Part shown: positions 8,492-17,520 of the stretch, piece after piece
Layout of the letters: each line of letters begins with the position of its first letter
Numbering within the stretch: the first letter of the stretch is position 1
Assembly: GCF_000757825.1 (NCBI RefSeq)
Contig: NZ_CP009451.1
Coordinates: 4,650,001-4,714,000, forward strand
Origin: Cedecea neteri
Lineage (GTDB): Bacteria > Pseudomonadota > Gammaproteobacteria > Enterobacterales > Enterobacteriaceae
Direction: 5' to 3'
Length of the DNA: 64,000 nucleotides
Notes under the pieces: generated by a model
What the model was told of the DNA's origin: nothing
Databases searched by the model: none
The model's input: only the letters and a program-made list of their open reading frames with translations
Position numbers and translations under genes: made by a program

Positions 8492-8516
8492 TGTCCAACT
8501 TTTGGGGTGCAGTCCA
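8492..8516. repeat. Terminal inverted repeat of the IS, orfA end
   Basis: Reads TGTCCAACTTTT and ends GCAGTCCA, the outer end of the element next to the right-hand TTT duplication (8517-8519). Confidence 0.88.
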
Positions 8517-8693
8517 TTTCGACGGGGCTTTTTCATGTCTGTTGCTAACCTGCTGTTTTTCAAAATATTAACAGACTGAATCATTTGTTGCCTCTTGTTG
8601 CAAAGCTGCGAAGGTTTTAGCACTGTTACTCCCGGTAAGGATGGCCGAATCTGGTTAAATCTTTCAATCGCTTAGGCCGTGCAAGGAGTGGTT

Positions 8694-10439
8694 GTGAAGA
8701 AGGGTGTTTCCGCATTAACCGGTAATTTTATCCAGTGGCGTTTTGCGCTGCTGTGCCTGGCCATCACCGGAAGCCTGGTTTTTTTGCTTGGGCGCATTGC
8801 CTGGCTGCAAATCATCTCTCCGGATAACCTGGTTAAGCAGGAGGATATGCGCTCCCTGCGCGAAGAGCCGATTGACGTTCCTCGCGGAATGATTGAAGAC
8901 CGTAACGGCAAACCGCTGGCGGTCAGCGTACCCGTTGAGGCGGTGTGGGCCGACCCAAAAACGGTGATGGAAAAGGGCGGCGTGCTGGTTAACAGCCGCT
9001 GGCAGGCGCTGGCTGCCGCGCTTCATGTGCCACTCAGCGAAATTGCCGCTCGTATTCACAGCAACGAACGCGGCCGTTTTATCTATCTCGCTCGCCAGCT
9101 GGATCCCCAACAGGCACAGTACATCGACAAACTGAATATTCCCGGCATCGCGCTGCGCGATGAATCACGTCGTTTTTATCCCGCCGGGCGGGTGGGTGCC
9201 AACCTGATTGGCTTCACCAACATTGACGATCAGGGTATTGAGGGCATCGAGAAAAGCTTTAACCAGCAGCTCACCGGCAAAGAAGGTGAACGTCTGGTGC
9301 GTAAAGACCGCTATGGTCACGTGGTAGAAAATATTACCGAGAACCCGGCCAGTCCCGCGCACAATATTCAACTCAGTATCGATGAACGGCTGCAAACCGT
9401 CACCGAAGACGCGCTGAGCAACGCCGTGTCGTGGAACAAAGCAGAATCCGGTGCGGCGGTGGTTATCGACGTACAAACCGGTGAAGTGCTGGCGATGGCC
9501 AACTATCCCACCTTTAACCCGAACAATCGTGAGGATGCCACGCTTGATGACTTCCGTAACCGTGCAATAAGCGACACCTTCGAACCCGGCTCTACGGTAA
9601 AACCGATGGTGGTGATGACGGCTCTGCAGCAGGGAATAGTCCGGCCGGACAGCGTGATTGATACCCATCCGTTTACGCTTGACGGGCACCATATCCGCGA
9701 CGTTGGTTTTTATCCGCAGCTGACGCTGACCGGGGTGCTGCAAAAATCAAGCGATACCGGGGTTTCACGCCTTTCGCTGGCGATGCCAGTCCAGCATATC
9801 TGGGATACCTACCATAAATTTGGTTTCGGCGTGCCCACGTCAATTGGGCTGACGGGGGAAAGTCGTGGCCTGCTGCCGGTACGTCAGCGCTGGGGCGAGC
9901 TGGACAGAGCGACTTTTGCGTTTGGCTATGGCCTAATGGTAACGCCGCTCCAGCTTGCTCACGTCTATGCGACTATCGGCAGCTTTGGTATTTCCCGCCC
10001 GCTCTCCATCACGCGTGTTGATCCGCCGGTCGAAGGGCAGAGAGTCATGCCGGAAGAGATTGTTCATGAAGTGGAACACATGATGGAAAGCGTCGCGCTG
10101 CCCGGCGGCGGCGGCGTTAAGGCTGCGGTGCATGGCTACCGCGTGGCGGTGAAAACAGGGACGGCGAAAAAAATCGGCCCGGATGGTAAATATGTCGATC
10201 AGTACATTGCCTATACGGCAGGCGTGGCCCCGGCCAGCAATCCTCGCTATGCGCTGGTGGTGGTGATTAACGATCCTTCAAACGGTAAATACTACGGCGG
10301 TGCGGTGTCGGCCCCCGTGTTCAGCCAGATCATGGGAGATGTTTTACGCCTCGAAAATATTGAGCCCGACGGGCTGCCGGCCGGAGACAACAGCATGATG
10401 GTGTTGAACAAAATGGAGAATGACCACGCCGCCATGTAG
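8694..10439 (+). CDS. PBP3 (FtsI) paralogue, class B peptidoglycan transpeptidase
   Basis: This is a second PBP3-type enzyme, strongly similar to FtsI over its whole length. Salmonella has such a paralogue (PBP3SAL), used for division in acidic conditions. Seen: a single N-terminal membrane anchor (about 14-34), the pedestal domain, then the transpeptidase domain with the nucleophile motif STVK (Ser300, Lys303) and KTGT (487-490). The middle motif is SSD (352-354) instead of the usual SSN. GTG at 8694 is chosen because AAGGAG ends five bases upstream; this gives 581 residues against 588 for E. coli FtsI. The upstream GTG at 8679 lacks such a site. It sits between cspC and rlmA. Confidence 0.88.
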   Translation: MKKGVSALTGNFIQWRFALLCLAITGSLVFLLGRIAWLQIISPDNLVKQEDMRSLREEPIDVPRGMIEDRNGKPLAVSVPVEAVWADPKTVMEKGGVLVNSRWQALAAALHVPLSEIAARIHSNERGRFIYLARQLDPQQAQYIDKLNIPGIALRDESRRFYPAGRVGANLIGFTNIDDQGIEGIEKSFNQQLTGKEGERLVRKDRYGHVVENITENPASPAHNIQLSIDERLQTVTEDALSNAVSWNKAESGAAVVIDVQTGEVLAMANYPTFNPNNREDATLDDFRNRAISDTFEPGSTVKPMVVMTALQQGIVRPDSVIDTHPFTLDGHHIRDVGFYPQLTLTGVLQKSSDTGVSRLSLAMPVQHIWDTYHKFGFGVPTSIGLTGESRGLLPVRQRWGELDRATFAFGYGLMVTPLQLAHVYATIGSFGISRPLSITRVDPPVEGQRVMPEEIVHEVEHMMESVALPGGGGVKAAVHGYRVAVKTGTAKKIGPDGKYVDQYIAYTAGVAPASNPRYALVVVINDPSNGKYYGGAVSAPVFSQIMGDVLRLENIEPDGLPAGDNSMMVLNKMENDHAAM

Positions 10440-10501
10440 CGGTTTCGCAAAAGGGGCGTTTGGCGTTACACTTGCGCCCTTTATTGCCTCCGGAGTTCTC
10501 T

Positions 10502-11305
10502 ATGTCCTGGCTTTGCCCACTCTGCCATACCGTGCTTGCCGCTGGCGCGAACGGTTATCGCTGCCCCCAGGGGCATCAATTTGATGTAGCCAAAGAAGGC
10601 TATGTTAATTTGCTGCCCGTTCAGCATAAACGTTCGAAAGATCCGGGTGACAGCGCGGAAATGATGCAGGCTCGCCGGGCTTTTCTCGACGCCGGGCACT
10701 ACCAGCCTCTGCGGGATGCTATTTGCCAGATTTTAAAGACGATAACGCCTTCTGCATTACTGGATATTGGCTGTGGTGAGGGCTATTACACGGCGGGATT
10801 TGCTGGCGTGGTGGCAGAGAAGGGCGGAGAGACCTGGGGGCTGGATGTTTCAAAAGTCGCTATTCGCTACGCGGCGAAACGCTACCGTGAGGTTAAATTC
10901 TGCGTGGCATCCAGCCACCGCCTGCCGTTTGCCGATGAAAGCATGGATGCGATTGTGCGCATTTTTGCTCCCTGCAAGGCCGAAGAGTTGGCGAGAGTGG
11001 TGAAGCATGGCGGCGTGGTGATTACCGCCACGCCTGGACCACGCCATTTGATGCAGCTAAAAGGGCTGATTTACCAGGATATCGTATTACACAGCGAAGA
11101 AGTGGAAGCTATGCCGGGCTTTACCCTGCAGCAAACGCTGCGGCCGGGCTGGACAATGAGCCTGCGCGGCGATGAAGCCGCAGCCCTGCTGCAAATGACG
11201 CCGTTCGCCTGGCGCGCCCGCCCGGAAGTATGGGAAGCGTTGAAGGCAGAAACGGCGTTTAGCTGTGAAACAGATTTTGTAGTACGGGTCTGGCAGCGCG
11301 ATTAA
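10502..11305 (+). CDS. rlmA: 23S rRNA (guanine-N1-745) methyltransferase RlmA
   Basis: RlmA methylates N1 of G745 in 23S rRNA using S-adenosylmethionine. The 267-residue product has an N-terminal zinc finger (Cys5, Cys8, Cys21, His25 in CPLC and RCPQGHQF) and a Rossmann methyltransferase domain with the SAM motif [12 protein letters not shown] (about 92-103). ATG 10502 follows GGAG with good spacing and matches the E. coli start; an earlier in-frame start at 10460 adds an unrelated stretch. It lies 62 bases after the PBP3 paralogue and is convergent with mntP, whose stop codon abuts it. Confidence 0.95.
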   Translation: MSWLCPLCHTVLAAGANGYRCPQGHQFDVAKEGYVNLLPVQHKRSKDPGDSAEMMQARRAFLDAGHYQPLRDAICQILKTITPSALLDIGCGEGYYTAGFAGVVAEKGGETWGLDVSKVAIRYAAKRYREVKFCVASSHRLPFADESMDAIVRIFAPCKAEELARVVKHGGVVITATPGPRHLMQLKGLIYQDIVLHSEEVEAMPGFTLQQTLRPGWTMSLRGDEAAALLQMTPFAWRARPEVWEALKAETAFSCETDFVVRVWQRD

Positions 11306-11878
11306 TCAGTTAAACGCGGTGAAATGGCTGTACATAATCTGGCAGCCAATGCCTATCAGGACAATACCGCCGAGGATCTCGGCGCGTTTCCCCAGTATCG
11401 GGCCGATAAAGCGGCCTACCATAATACCCAACGTTGACATGATTGCCGTCGCGCAGCCGATGGCTAACGCCGTCTGAATAATATTGACCTGCAGGAAGGC
11501 AAGGCCGACGCCCACGGCCATCGCATCGAGGCTGGTGGCAATCGCAGTGGTGACCAGCAGCCAGAAGCCGTGGCGATGAATTTTTGGCGCTTCTTCCTGC
11601 CCTGCGCCACGGAAGCCTTCCAGCACCATACGCCCGCCGAGGAACACCAGCAGGATAAATGCGACCCAGTGGTTCCATTCCAGCACGACCTGGCTTGCCA
11701 GCAGACCAAGTCCCCAGCCGATGAGCGGAGTAATCGCTTCGATAACGCCAAAAATAAGGCCGATACGAAGGGCTTCGGAAAATTTAGGTTTATGGAGCGT
11801 GGCACCTTTACCGATGGAAGCGGCGAAAGCATCCATGGACATGCCGAAAGCAAGAAGAATAGTGGCGGAGAGATTCAT
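11306..11878 (-). CDS. mntP: Manganese exporter MntP
   Basis: MntP pumps Mn2+ out of the cytoplasm and protects against manganese toxicity. The 190-residue protein has six predicted helices in two repeats, with conserved acidic residues in [10 protein letters not shown] and TSLDAMAVG, which are hallmarks of the family. Two adjacent ATGs (11881, 11878) are possible; the second has the better distance (7 bases) from GAGG. The upstream leader carries a manganese-sensing riboswitch, so expression should rise with Mn2+, as established for E. coli. Confidence 0.95.
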   Translation of the reverse strand: MNLSATILLAFGMSMDAFAASIGKGATLHKPKFSEALRIGLIFGVIEAITPLIGWGLGLLASQVVLEWNHWVAFILLVFLGGRMVLEGFRGAGQEEAPKIHRHGFWLLVTTAIATSLDAMAVGVGLAFLQVNIIQTALAIGCATAIMSTLGIMVGRFIGPILGKRAEILGGIVLIGIGCQIMYSHFTAFN

Positions 11879-11924
11879 CATATTGCCTCAGTTGGGGATA
11901 TCCATATACACGCAAACCATCCCC

Positions 11925-12085
11925 AACTTTACGATGGCGCGTGCCTATGGTCTCGCCTACTCAGAACTCTGAGGCGTACATGCCACGTTAATCTCAAGGA
12001 CGGATATAACGAGTATGTTGACATGTACATTTCTGCCTATGGCAGAAATCGGCTACTCCCCAACGACGGGCGCAACCTTAACATA
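11925..12085 (-). promoter_or_regulatory. yybP-ykoY manganese riboswitch in the mntP leader
   Basis: On the minus strand the leader contains GTTGGGGAGTAGCCGA (complement of about 12049-12064), the conserved element of the yybP-ykoY class. It is followed by a hairpin (TTCTGCCATAGGCAGAA) and by long-range pairing elements. The same class is established for E. coli mntP. Boundaries are approximate. The remaining leader to the start codon includes a second stem (GTTGGGGAT / ATCCCCAAC), probably the expression platform near the ribosome site. Confidence 0.85.
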
Positions 12086-12271
12086 TTTTTTTAAACTAAA
12101 ACAATCTTTGAATTCTATTTTTTATCGTCATTTATTGATAACGATTTGCATTTAACTGCATATGCAAAGGAAACGTTAAAATAAAGCCGCACAAATCTTA
12201 AGAAATAGCAAAGGCTATGTTTTTAATGGCGAAAAATAAGCCACAAATATAGACATTGCTATAATTGTAAC

Positions 12272-12730
12272 TTATTGAGTTGCAACCATTAACTTGTAGA
12301 TTTTTTCGAGATCATCAATATTCTTTACCCGAATCAATAAGCGCCGCTGTTCTAATTGCAGCACCAGCACGCCGTCCTCGGATAAATTCATCTCTTTAAT
12401 ACGGTTATATTCCACCCAAACATTGGCGAAGAAAAAACCATGGCTTTTGAACAAAATCTTAGGCTGCCTGAACCACGACAGATAAATGGCCATCAATGCC
12501 AGAGCAGATAATAACCATGTGGTCAGCGGGGTACCGTGAGAGGTGATGTTGTTGTAGATGAGGATGCCGATGAGAAAGACAAAGATGGCGCTGTCGACAC
12601 GGTTGCGGCGAAGCAGGGGGATTTTTAGCAGGGTTTTGCCCTTCATCTTGTCCATCAAGAACTCATCGTAAACAGCAAAAGCCAGCAGCAGCGCGATGAA
12701 AACAACCAGCACGACATCCGTCAGCGTCAT
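12272..12730 (-). CDS. yobD: DUF986 inner-membrane protein YobD
   Basis: A 152-residue membrane protein of unknown function, the same length as E. coli YobD. Three hydrophobic spans are seen (about 4-22, 48-64 and 69-86). The conserved C-terminal half contains [20 protein letters not shown] and ends in YKLMVATQ. It lies directly downstream of manZ on the same strand, but a strong terminator separates them, so it is probably expressed only by read-through or from its own promoter. Confidence 0.9.
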   Translation of the reverse strand: MTLTDVVLVVFIALLLAFAVYDEFLMDKMKGKTLLKIPLLRRNRVDSAIFVFLIGILIYNNITSHGTPLTTWLLSALALMAIYLSWFRQPKILFKSHGFFFANVWVEYNRIKEMNLSEDGVLVLQLEQRRLLIRVKNIDDLEKIYKLMVATQ

Positions 12731-12748
12731 GAAACCTCCCGTTAAAGA

Positions 12749-12779
12749 TAAAAAAACCGGGGGCTAAGTGCCCCCGGTT
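12749..12779 (-). terminator. Terminator of manXYZ
   Basis: On the minus strand CCGGGGGC-ACTTA-GCCCCCGG is followed by seven T, a very stable intrinsic terminator between manZ and yobD. Confidence 0.9.
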
Positions 12780-12790
12780 ATCACAACAAA

Positions 12791-13651
12791 TTACAGGCCC
12801 AGCAGGCCGATAGCGTAACCCACAATACCGATGACGAAGAAGCCCATGATTATCCACAGCGCGTTGACCTTTTTGCGCAGCAGCCACATACAGGCGAAGG
12901 TCAGCAGCAGCGGGACCAGGCCCGGCATCAGCTGGTCAAGGATAGTCTGTACGGTAGTAACCTTAACGGCCCCGGTCTGGTCGGTGATTTTTGACACCAC
13001 CAGCGGGATGTTAACGTGCGTCCACTTGTTAACCAGTGCCCCCATGACAAAGAGGCCGAGAATGGACGCCCCTTCCGTCAGTTTCTGCAGGAAGCCGCCG
13101 CCCATATCCTTAACGATATCGACCCCTTTGCGATAGCCATAGGCCACGCCATAGTAGCGGGTCAGCAGGCGCACGGCGTTGAACAGGATGAAGAACAGCA
13201 GTGGCCCAAGCAGGCTACCGCTCATCGCGATACCCGCACCCAGGGCAGCAAAGACCGGGCGTACGGTACCCCAGAAAATAGGGTCACCCACGCCTGCCAG
13301 CGGCCCCATCAGGCCAACCTTGATGCCGTTTATCGCACCGTCGTCAATCGCTGCGCCGTTAGCACGCTGCTCTTCCATCGCCAGCGTTACGCCAAGCACC
13401 GGGGCGGCAACGTAAGGGTGGGTGTTAAAGAACTCCAGGTGACGCTTGATGGCCTGACGGCGTTCTTCGTTGTTTTCCGGGTACAGTCGTTTGATAACCG
13501 GAACCATACAGAAACAGAAGCCTAACGCCTGCATACGCTCGAAGTTCCATGAACCCTGGAACAGGTTTGAACGCAGGAATACGCCACGGATATCACTCTG
13601 GGTGATTTTCTTCTCAGTCGCTAATTTAGTGGAATCAACCATTTCGCTCAC
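12791..13651 (-). CDS. manZ: Mannose PTS permease component IID
   Basis: ManZ together with ManY forms the membrane channel of the mannose/glucose/glucosamine phosphotransferase system; the pair is also the entry point for lambda DNA and some bacteriocins. The 286-residue protein is long and mostly cytoplasmic at the N-terminus (LGFCFCMVPVIKRLYPEN, HLEFFNTHPYVAAPVLG are family signatures) with C-terminal membrane spans. It starts 3 bases after manY, indicating translational coupling. Confidence 0.96.
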   Translation of the reverse strand: MSEMVDSTKLATEKKITQSDIRGVFLRSNLFQGSWNFERMQALGFCFCMVPVIKRLYPENNEERRQAIKRHLEFFNTHPYVAAPVLGVTLAMEEQRANGAAIDDGAINGIKVGLMGPLAGVGDPIFWGTVRPVFAALGAGIAMSGSLLGPLLFFILFNAVRLLTRYYGVAYGYRKGVDIVKDMGGGFLQKLTEGASILGLFVMGALVNKWTHVNIPLVVSKITDQTGAVKVTTVQTILDQLMPGLVPLLLTFACMWLLRKKVNALWIIMGFFVIGIVGYAIGLLGL

Positions 13652-13654
13652 CTG

Positions 13655-14455
13655 TTAGTCCAGTTCGTTATCAAGATCGTTAGCGGCAGAAGCCTGGGCC
13701 GGCGCGCCAGCGCTACGGTTATATTTAGGGCTCAGCTGGATGTAGAGGATGGCCATAACTGCGCCAATCACGCCCAGTGCCACCAGGTTGAAGTTGGTGA
13801 ACGCCGCGGTAACGAAACCGAGGTAGAAGAACGGCATCAGGTAGCCCGCACGCATCATGTTGATGACCATTGCGTAACCCACTACCACGATCATGCCGCC
13901 GGCGATGTTCAGGCCGCTGGTGACCACTTCAGGAATGGCGTTCAGCATGTTCTGAACTTCACTGGTGCCTACGGAGATGGCGACGATAACCGCTGGAATC
14001 GCGATACGCATTGCCTGCAGGAACAGGGAAGAAACGTGGATCCAGGACAGCGCCGTCAGGTTGCCGTTGTTGGCGGCCTTATCCGCTGCGTGCTGGAAGC
14101 CCACGGTAATGGTACGAACGATAATGGTCAGTACCTGGCCCGCGGCGGCAAGTGGAATCGCCAGCGCGATACCCGCCCCGATGCTTTGGTGCCCGGCGAT
14201 AACCAGGATGGTAGAGATAATTGAGGCGAGGGCGGCATCAGGCGCCACGGCGGCACCGATGTTCATCCAGCCCAGGGCAATCATTTCCAGCGTACCGCCG
14301 ATGATGATGCCGGTTTTCATGTCGCCGAGTACGGCGCCGATTAAAGTACAGGCGATAAGCGGACGGTGGAACTGAAATTCATCGAGCACCGACTCCATAC
14401 CGGCGATACAGGCTACGACAAACACCAGCACAATCTGAAGAGTGGTAATCTCCAT
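13655..14455 (-). CDS. manY: Mannose PTS permease component IIC
   Basis: A 266-residue integral membrane protein that forms the sugar-translocating unit with ManZ. Numerous hydrophobic helices and the family features VFVVACIAGMESVLDEFQ at the N-terminus and IGGTLEMIALGWMN are seen. Length equals E. coli ManY. It is the middle gene of manXYZ, 63 bases after manX. Confidence 0.96.
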   Translation of the reverse strand: MEITTLQIVLVFVVACIAGMESVLDEFQFHRPLIACTLIGAVLGDMKTGIIIGGTLEMIALGWMNIGAAVAPDAALASIISTILVIAGHQSIGAGIALAIPLAAAGQVLTIIVRTITVGFQHAADKAANNGNLTALSWIHVSSLFLQAMRIAIPAVIVAISVGTSEVQNMLNAIPEVVTSGLNIAGGMIVVVGYAMVINMMRAGYLMPFFYLGFVTAAFTNFNLVALGVIGAVMAILYIQLSPKYNRSAGAPAQASAANDLDNELD

Positions 14456-14518
14456 TGTACTTCTCCTATTGACGATGACTTATGTGTGAAATCTGAGCAA
14501 TATTATTAGTGATGACAA

Positions 14519-15481
14519 TCATTTAACTTTAGCGATCAGATCCATCATTTTCAGTTTTTGATCTGTAGACACTTTCCGCGCTTCGAGCTCAATACCGCGG
14601 TCATTCAGTTTTTTGAAAGCTTCGATATCTTTTTCATCTACGGAAATAGCGTTGTTGACCTGGGTTTTGCCCTGGCGGAACGCCATACCGCCGATGTTAA
14701 CGGAGGTGATTTTTACGCCGCCCTCGACGATACGCTCCACGTCGGTTGGGTTGGTGAACAGCAACATCACGCGGTCGCCGGCATATTTAGGGTTGTTGTA
14801 AACGCGGATCATTTTCGCGACATCCACGACGTGTGCGGTAACGCCCGGCGGTGCGACCTGAGTCAGCAGAGTTTTACGGACCGTGTCCGCCGCCACTTCG
14901 TCGCTAACGACGATGATGCGGGTGACGTTGGTTTCTTTCGTCCAGCGGGTAGCAACCTGGCCATGAATTAAGCGGTCGTCGATACGTGCCAGACCGATAT
15001 TCATGTAGTCGTTTGGCCCCATCGGTTTGGCCGGTGCTGCGGCTTTCGGCACGGCGGCGACAGCAGGTGCTGCTTTTTCTACCGGTTTGGCCTTCAGCGC
15101 CTTCACGCCTTCACGGCCGGTTTCTACCGCGTGTGCGACCAGATCGTCGAAGGTAGGGTTGTCGTCACGCGACATCAGGGTTTCGACCAGCATCGGGATA
15201 TTGACCCCGGCGACCACTTCGTAATGTTCTTTATCAACAACGATACGGCTTGCTGCATTGAATGGACTGCCACCCCAGGTATCCACGAGGAATAAAACGC
15301 CTTTGCTGGTGTCCAGTTTCTCCAGCTGTGCGTTATATTTCTCGATCAGGGTTTCAGCATTTTCACCCGGGACGAAATCTATCCAGCCAACGTTTTCTTG
15401 TTCGCCTAATAGCATTTCGGCGGTTTTCAGCAATTGTTCCGCTGCCCAGCCATGTGTGCCTATGACAATAGCAATAGTCAC
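14519..15481 (-). CDS. manX: Mannose PTS phosphotransfer protein IIAB
   Basis: ManX carries phosphate from HPr to the sugar in two cytoplasmic domains. IIA: His10 in GTHGWAAEQLL. IIB: His173 in DDRLIHGQVATRW. They are joined by an Ala/Pro/Lys-rich linker (about 131-155). At 320 residues it is close to E. coli ManX (323). It is the first gene of the operon; the 5' region has a Mlc/NagC-like operator and a CRP-like site, in keeping with known regulation of the operon. The start region in E. coli is also a target of the small RNA SgrS, which I cannot test here. Confidence 0.96.
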   Translation of the reverse strand: MTIAIVIGTHGWAAEQLLKTAEMLLGEQENVGWIDFVPGENAETLIEKYNAQLEKLDTSKGVLFLVDTWGGSPFNAASRIVVDKEHYEVVAGVNIPMLVETLMSRDDNPTFDDLVAHAVETGREGVKALKAKPVEKAAPAVAAVPKAAAPAKPMGPNDYMNIGLARIDDRLIHGQVATRWTKETNVTRIIVVSDEVAADTVRKTLLTQVAPPGVTAHVVDVAKMIRVYNNPKYAGDRVMLLFTNPTDVERIVEGGVKITSVNIGGMAFRQGKTQVNNAISVDEKDIEAFKKLNDRGIELEARKVSTDQKLKMMDLIAKVK

Positions 15482-15599
15482 TTGCTACCTCCTGTTTTTG
15501 TCATTACAACACCCCTCGAAGGGTGCGGTGGTGTATCGGTCTCGGTTTTAGCGAATCGATTCAGATAACACGTTCAAAGTAGAACAAACTATTTGCCGG

Positions 15600-15627
15600 A
15601 ATTATTTTAGACAGTGAAAAAATAATT
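15600..15627 (-). promoter_or_regulatory. Mlc/NagC-like operator of manX
   Basis: AATTATTTT (15600-15608) and AAAATAATT (15619-15627) are perfect inverted arms around a 10-base spacer, resembling the Mlc/NagC consensus. The position about 120 bases upstream of manX fits control of the man operon. Inferred from pattern. Confidence 0.6.
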
Positions 15628-15648
15628 TATGTGATGAAGATCCGTAAT
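15627..15648 (-). promoter_or_regulatory. CRP-like site upstream of manX
   Basis: TGTGA-N6-TCCGT on the plus strand; one perfect and one degenerate half-site. It adjoins the Mlc/NagC-like operator. The man operon is CRP-activated in E. coli. Confidence 0.55.
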
Positions 15649-15699
15649 TTAACTTTGTCACTAATTCAAACAATTACGCTGTAAAATATGGTCATCGGA

Positions 15700-15956
15700 A
15701 GTTGCAAAAAAATTGCAAAGTCAGGTAAATCTTTGCCAAAGCCCGGTTTCCTTTGATAATGTTAGCGTCCGATTCACTTTCAGGAGTAGCGGGCAGTAGC
15801 CCACCCTATGGACCGTCACCGACGTCTTTTCACTGCCGGGATGCCTAAATCCCCCCTTCTCAGCGGCGTTTCGCACCCGCAAATACGATTCACTAGCTAT
15901 TTTGCGTCCGTTACTCACGGAATGCAGATTTTCTGCGCCCAGGACGGGAGTCTGAC
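15700..15956 (+). other. Long, apparently structured leader of yoaE
   Basis: The manX-yoaE gap is 475 bases. Its yoaE-proximal half has no plausible gene but contains AGGAGTAGC (15782-15790) followed at once by the hairpin GGGC-AGTA-GCCC (15791-15802) and further C/G-rich blocks up to a GGGAG ribosome site. The AGGAGTAGC block recalls the conserved core of the manganese riboswitch seen upstream of mntP, but the rest does not match by eye. Confidence 0.35.
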
Positions 15957-17519
15957 ATGGAACTGTTAATGGACCCGCAAATCTGGGCGGGTTTACTCAC
16001 GCTTGTGGTGCTGGAAATCGTACTGGGTATTGATAACCTGGTCTTTATTGCCATTCTGGCGGACAAACTGCCGCCGAAACAGCGCGATAAGGCTCGACTG
16101 ATCGGCCTGTCGCTGGCGCTGATTATGCGACTGGCGCTGCTGTCGCTGATCTCGTGGCTTGTCACGCTTACGGCGCCGCTGTTCAGCGTTGCTGACTTCA
16201 CGTTCTCGGGCCGCGACCTGATTATGCTGCTGGGGGGTATCTTCCTGCTGTTTAAAGCCACAACGGAGCTGCACGAGCGCCTTGAAAACCGCCAGCACGA
16301 CGACGGGCACGGTAAAGGCTATGCCAGCTTCTGGGTGGTGGTACTGCAGATTGTAGTGCTGGACGCCGTGTTCTCGCTGGATGCGGTAATTACCGCCGTG
16401 GGGATGGTAAACCATCTGCCTGTCATGATGGCTGCGGTCGTCATTGCGATGGGCGTTATGCTGCTGGCCTCCAAGCCGCTGACCAATTTTGTCAACCAGC
16501 ATCCGACGGTGGTTGTGCTCTGTCTGAGCTTCCTGCTGATGATTGGTTTGAGCCTGGTCGCGGAAGGTTTTGGCTTCCACATTCCGAAAGGCTACCTGTA
16601 CGCGGCCATCGGTTTCTCGATAATCATCGAGCTGTTTAACCAGATCGCCCGTCGTAACTTTATTCGTCATCAGTCTCGCCAGCCGCTACGCGCCCGTACC
16701 GCCGATGCGATTCTGCGCATGATGAGCGGCAAACGTCAGGAGCGTACGCAGCACAGCGAAGACAGCAAAGCGATGAGGCCTATTGAGGCCGAATCTTTCG
16801 CCGAAGAAGAGCGCTACATGATTAACGGCGTGCTGACCCTGGCGTCACGTTCACTGCGCAGCATCATGACTCCACGCGGGGAGATTTCCTGGGTTGATGC
16901 CATGAAAAGCGTCTCTGAGATCCGCGCGCAGCTGCTGGAGTCCCCGCACAGCCTGTTCCCGGTATGCCGTGGTGAACTGGATGAAATCATCGGCGTAGTG
17001 CGTGCGAAAGAGCTGCTGGTGGCGCTGGACGAAGGCGCTGACGTGGCGGCGATTGCCGCGCAGTCTCCGGCCATTGTGGTGCCGGAAACGCTGGACCCGA
17101 TCAACCTGCTTGGCGTGCTGCGTCGGGCCCGCGGCAGCTTCGTTATCGTGAACAACGAATTTGGCGTGGTACAGGGCCTGGTGACGCCGCTGGACGTGCT
17201 GGAAGCGATTGCCGGTGAATTCCCGGATGCGGACGAAACCCCTGAGATAGTGCGTGACGGTGAAGGCTGGCTGGTGAAAGGTTCCACCGATCTTCATGCG
17301 CTTCAGCAGCGTCTGGACATTCATCGCCTGATGCACGACGAACAGGACATCGCCTCTATTGCGGGCCTGGTGATTTCGGTGAACGGCCATATCCCTAAAG
17401 TGGGAGACGTTATCGAAGTGCCGCCGCTGCGTATTCAGATAGTTGAAGCGAATGATTACCGGGTCGATTTGGTTCGCGTGGAGAAAGAACGCTCTCCACA
17501 CGAGGACGAAGAAGAGTAA
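15957..17519 (+). CDS. yoaE: TerC-family membrane protein with CBS and CorC domains, YoaE
   Basis: A 520-residue protein. An N-terminal TerC-type membrane domain (about 1-235, seven helices, with acidic signatures VLGIDNLVF and [12 protein letters not shown]) is followed by a CBS-domain pair (about 300-430) and a CorC/HlyC-type C-terminal domain (about 440-515). TerC relatives are linked to metal ion, especially manganese, export and to loading of exported metalloproteins; the function of YoaE itself is not settled. Length is close to E. coli YoaE (518). ATG at 15957 follows GGGAGTCTGAC. It is convergent with pdeD, one base apart. Confidence 0.93.
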   Translation: MELLMDPQIWAGLLTLVVLEIVLGIDNLVFIAILADKLPPKQRDKARLIGLSLALIMRLALLSLISWLVTLTAPLFSVADFTFSGRDLIMLLGGIFLLFKATTELHERLENRQHDDGHGKGYASFWVVVLQIVVLDAVFSLDAVITAVGMVNHLPVMMAAVVIAMGVMLLASKPLTNFVNQHPTVVVLCLSFLLMIGLSLVAEGFGFHIPKGYLYAAIGFSIIIELFNQIARRNFIRHQSRQPLRARTADAILRMMSGKRQERTQHSEDSKAMRPIEAESFAEEERYMINGVLTLASRSLRSIMTPRGEISWVDAMKSVSEIRAQLLESPHSLFPVCRGELDEIIGVVRAKELLVALDEGADVAAIAAQSPAIVVPETLDPINLLGVLRRARGSFVIVNNEFGVVQGLVTPLDVLEAIAGEFPDADETPEIVRDGEGWLVKGSTDLHALQQRLDIHRLMHDEQDIASIAGLVISVNGHIPKVGDVIEVPPLRIQIVEANDYRVDLVRVEKERSPHEDEEE

Positions 17520-17520
17520 T

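Larger units (their letters stand above)
7070..8516 (-). mobile_element. Intact IS3-family (IS150-type) insertion sequence
   Basis: The 1447-base element has imperfect 25-base terminal inverted repeats (7070-7094 and 8492-8516; both begin TGGACTG inwards) and a 3-base target duplication TTT (7067-7069 and 8517-8519). Its two overlapping frames on the minus strand correspond closely in sequence and length to orfA and orfB of IS150 (1443 bases). Both frames are open, the DD(35)E catalytic triad is present and the ends are intact, so it looks recently acquired and possibly still mobile. Its transposase reads against cspC. It interrupts only the terminator loop between cspC and the PBP3 paralogue. 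Confidence 0.92.
7057..8533 (+). terminator. cspC terminator, split by the insertion sequence
   Basis: Left half AAAAGCCCCG is at 7057-7066 and right half CGGGGCTTTTT at 8523-8533. Removing the 1447-base element plus one copy of the TTT duplication restores AAAAGCCCCG-TTTCGA-CGGGGCTTTT, a textbook intrinsic terminator with a T tract. The element went into the 6-base loop. Confidence 0.85.

Noticed and set aside
9165..9743. 192-residue frame opposite the PBP3 paralogue
   Set aside because: Antisense shadow of the transpeptidase domain, no start signal.
15993..16670. 225-residue frame opposite yoaE, rich in Gln/His/Arg
   Set aside because: Mirror image of the TerC membrane helices; no independent evidence of coding.
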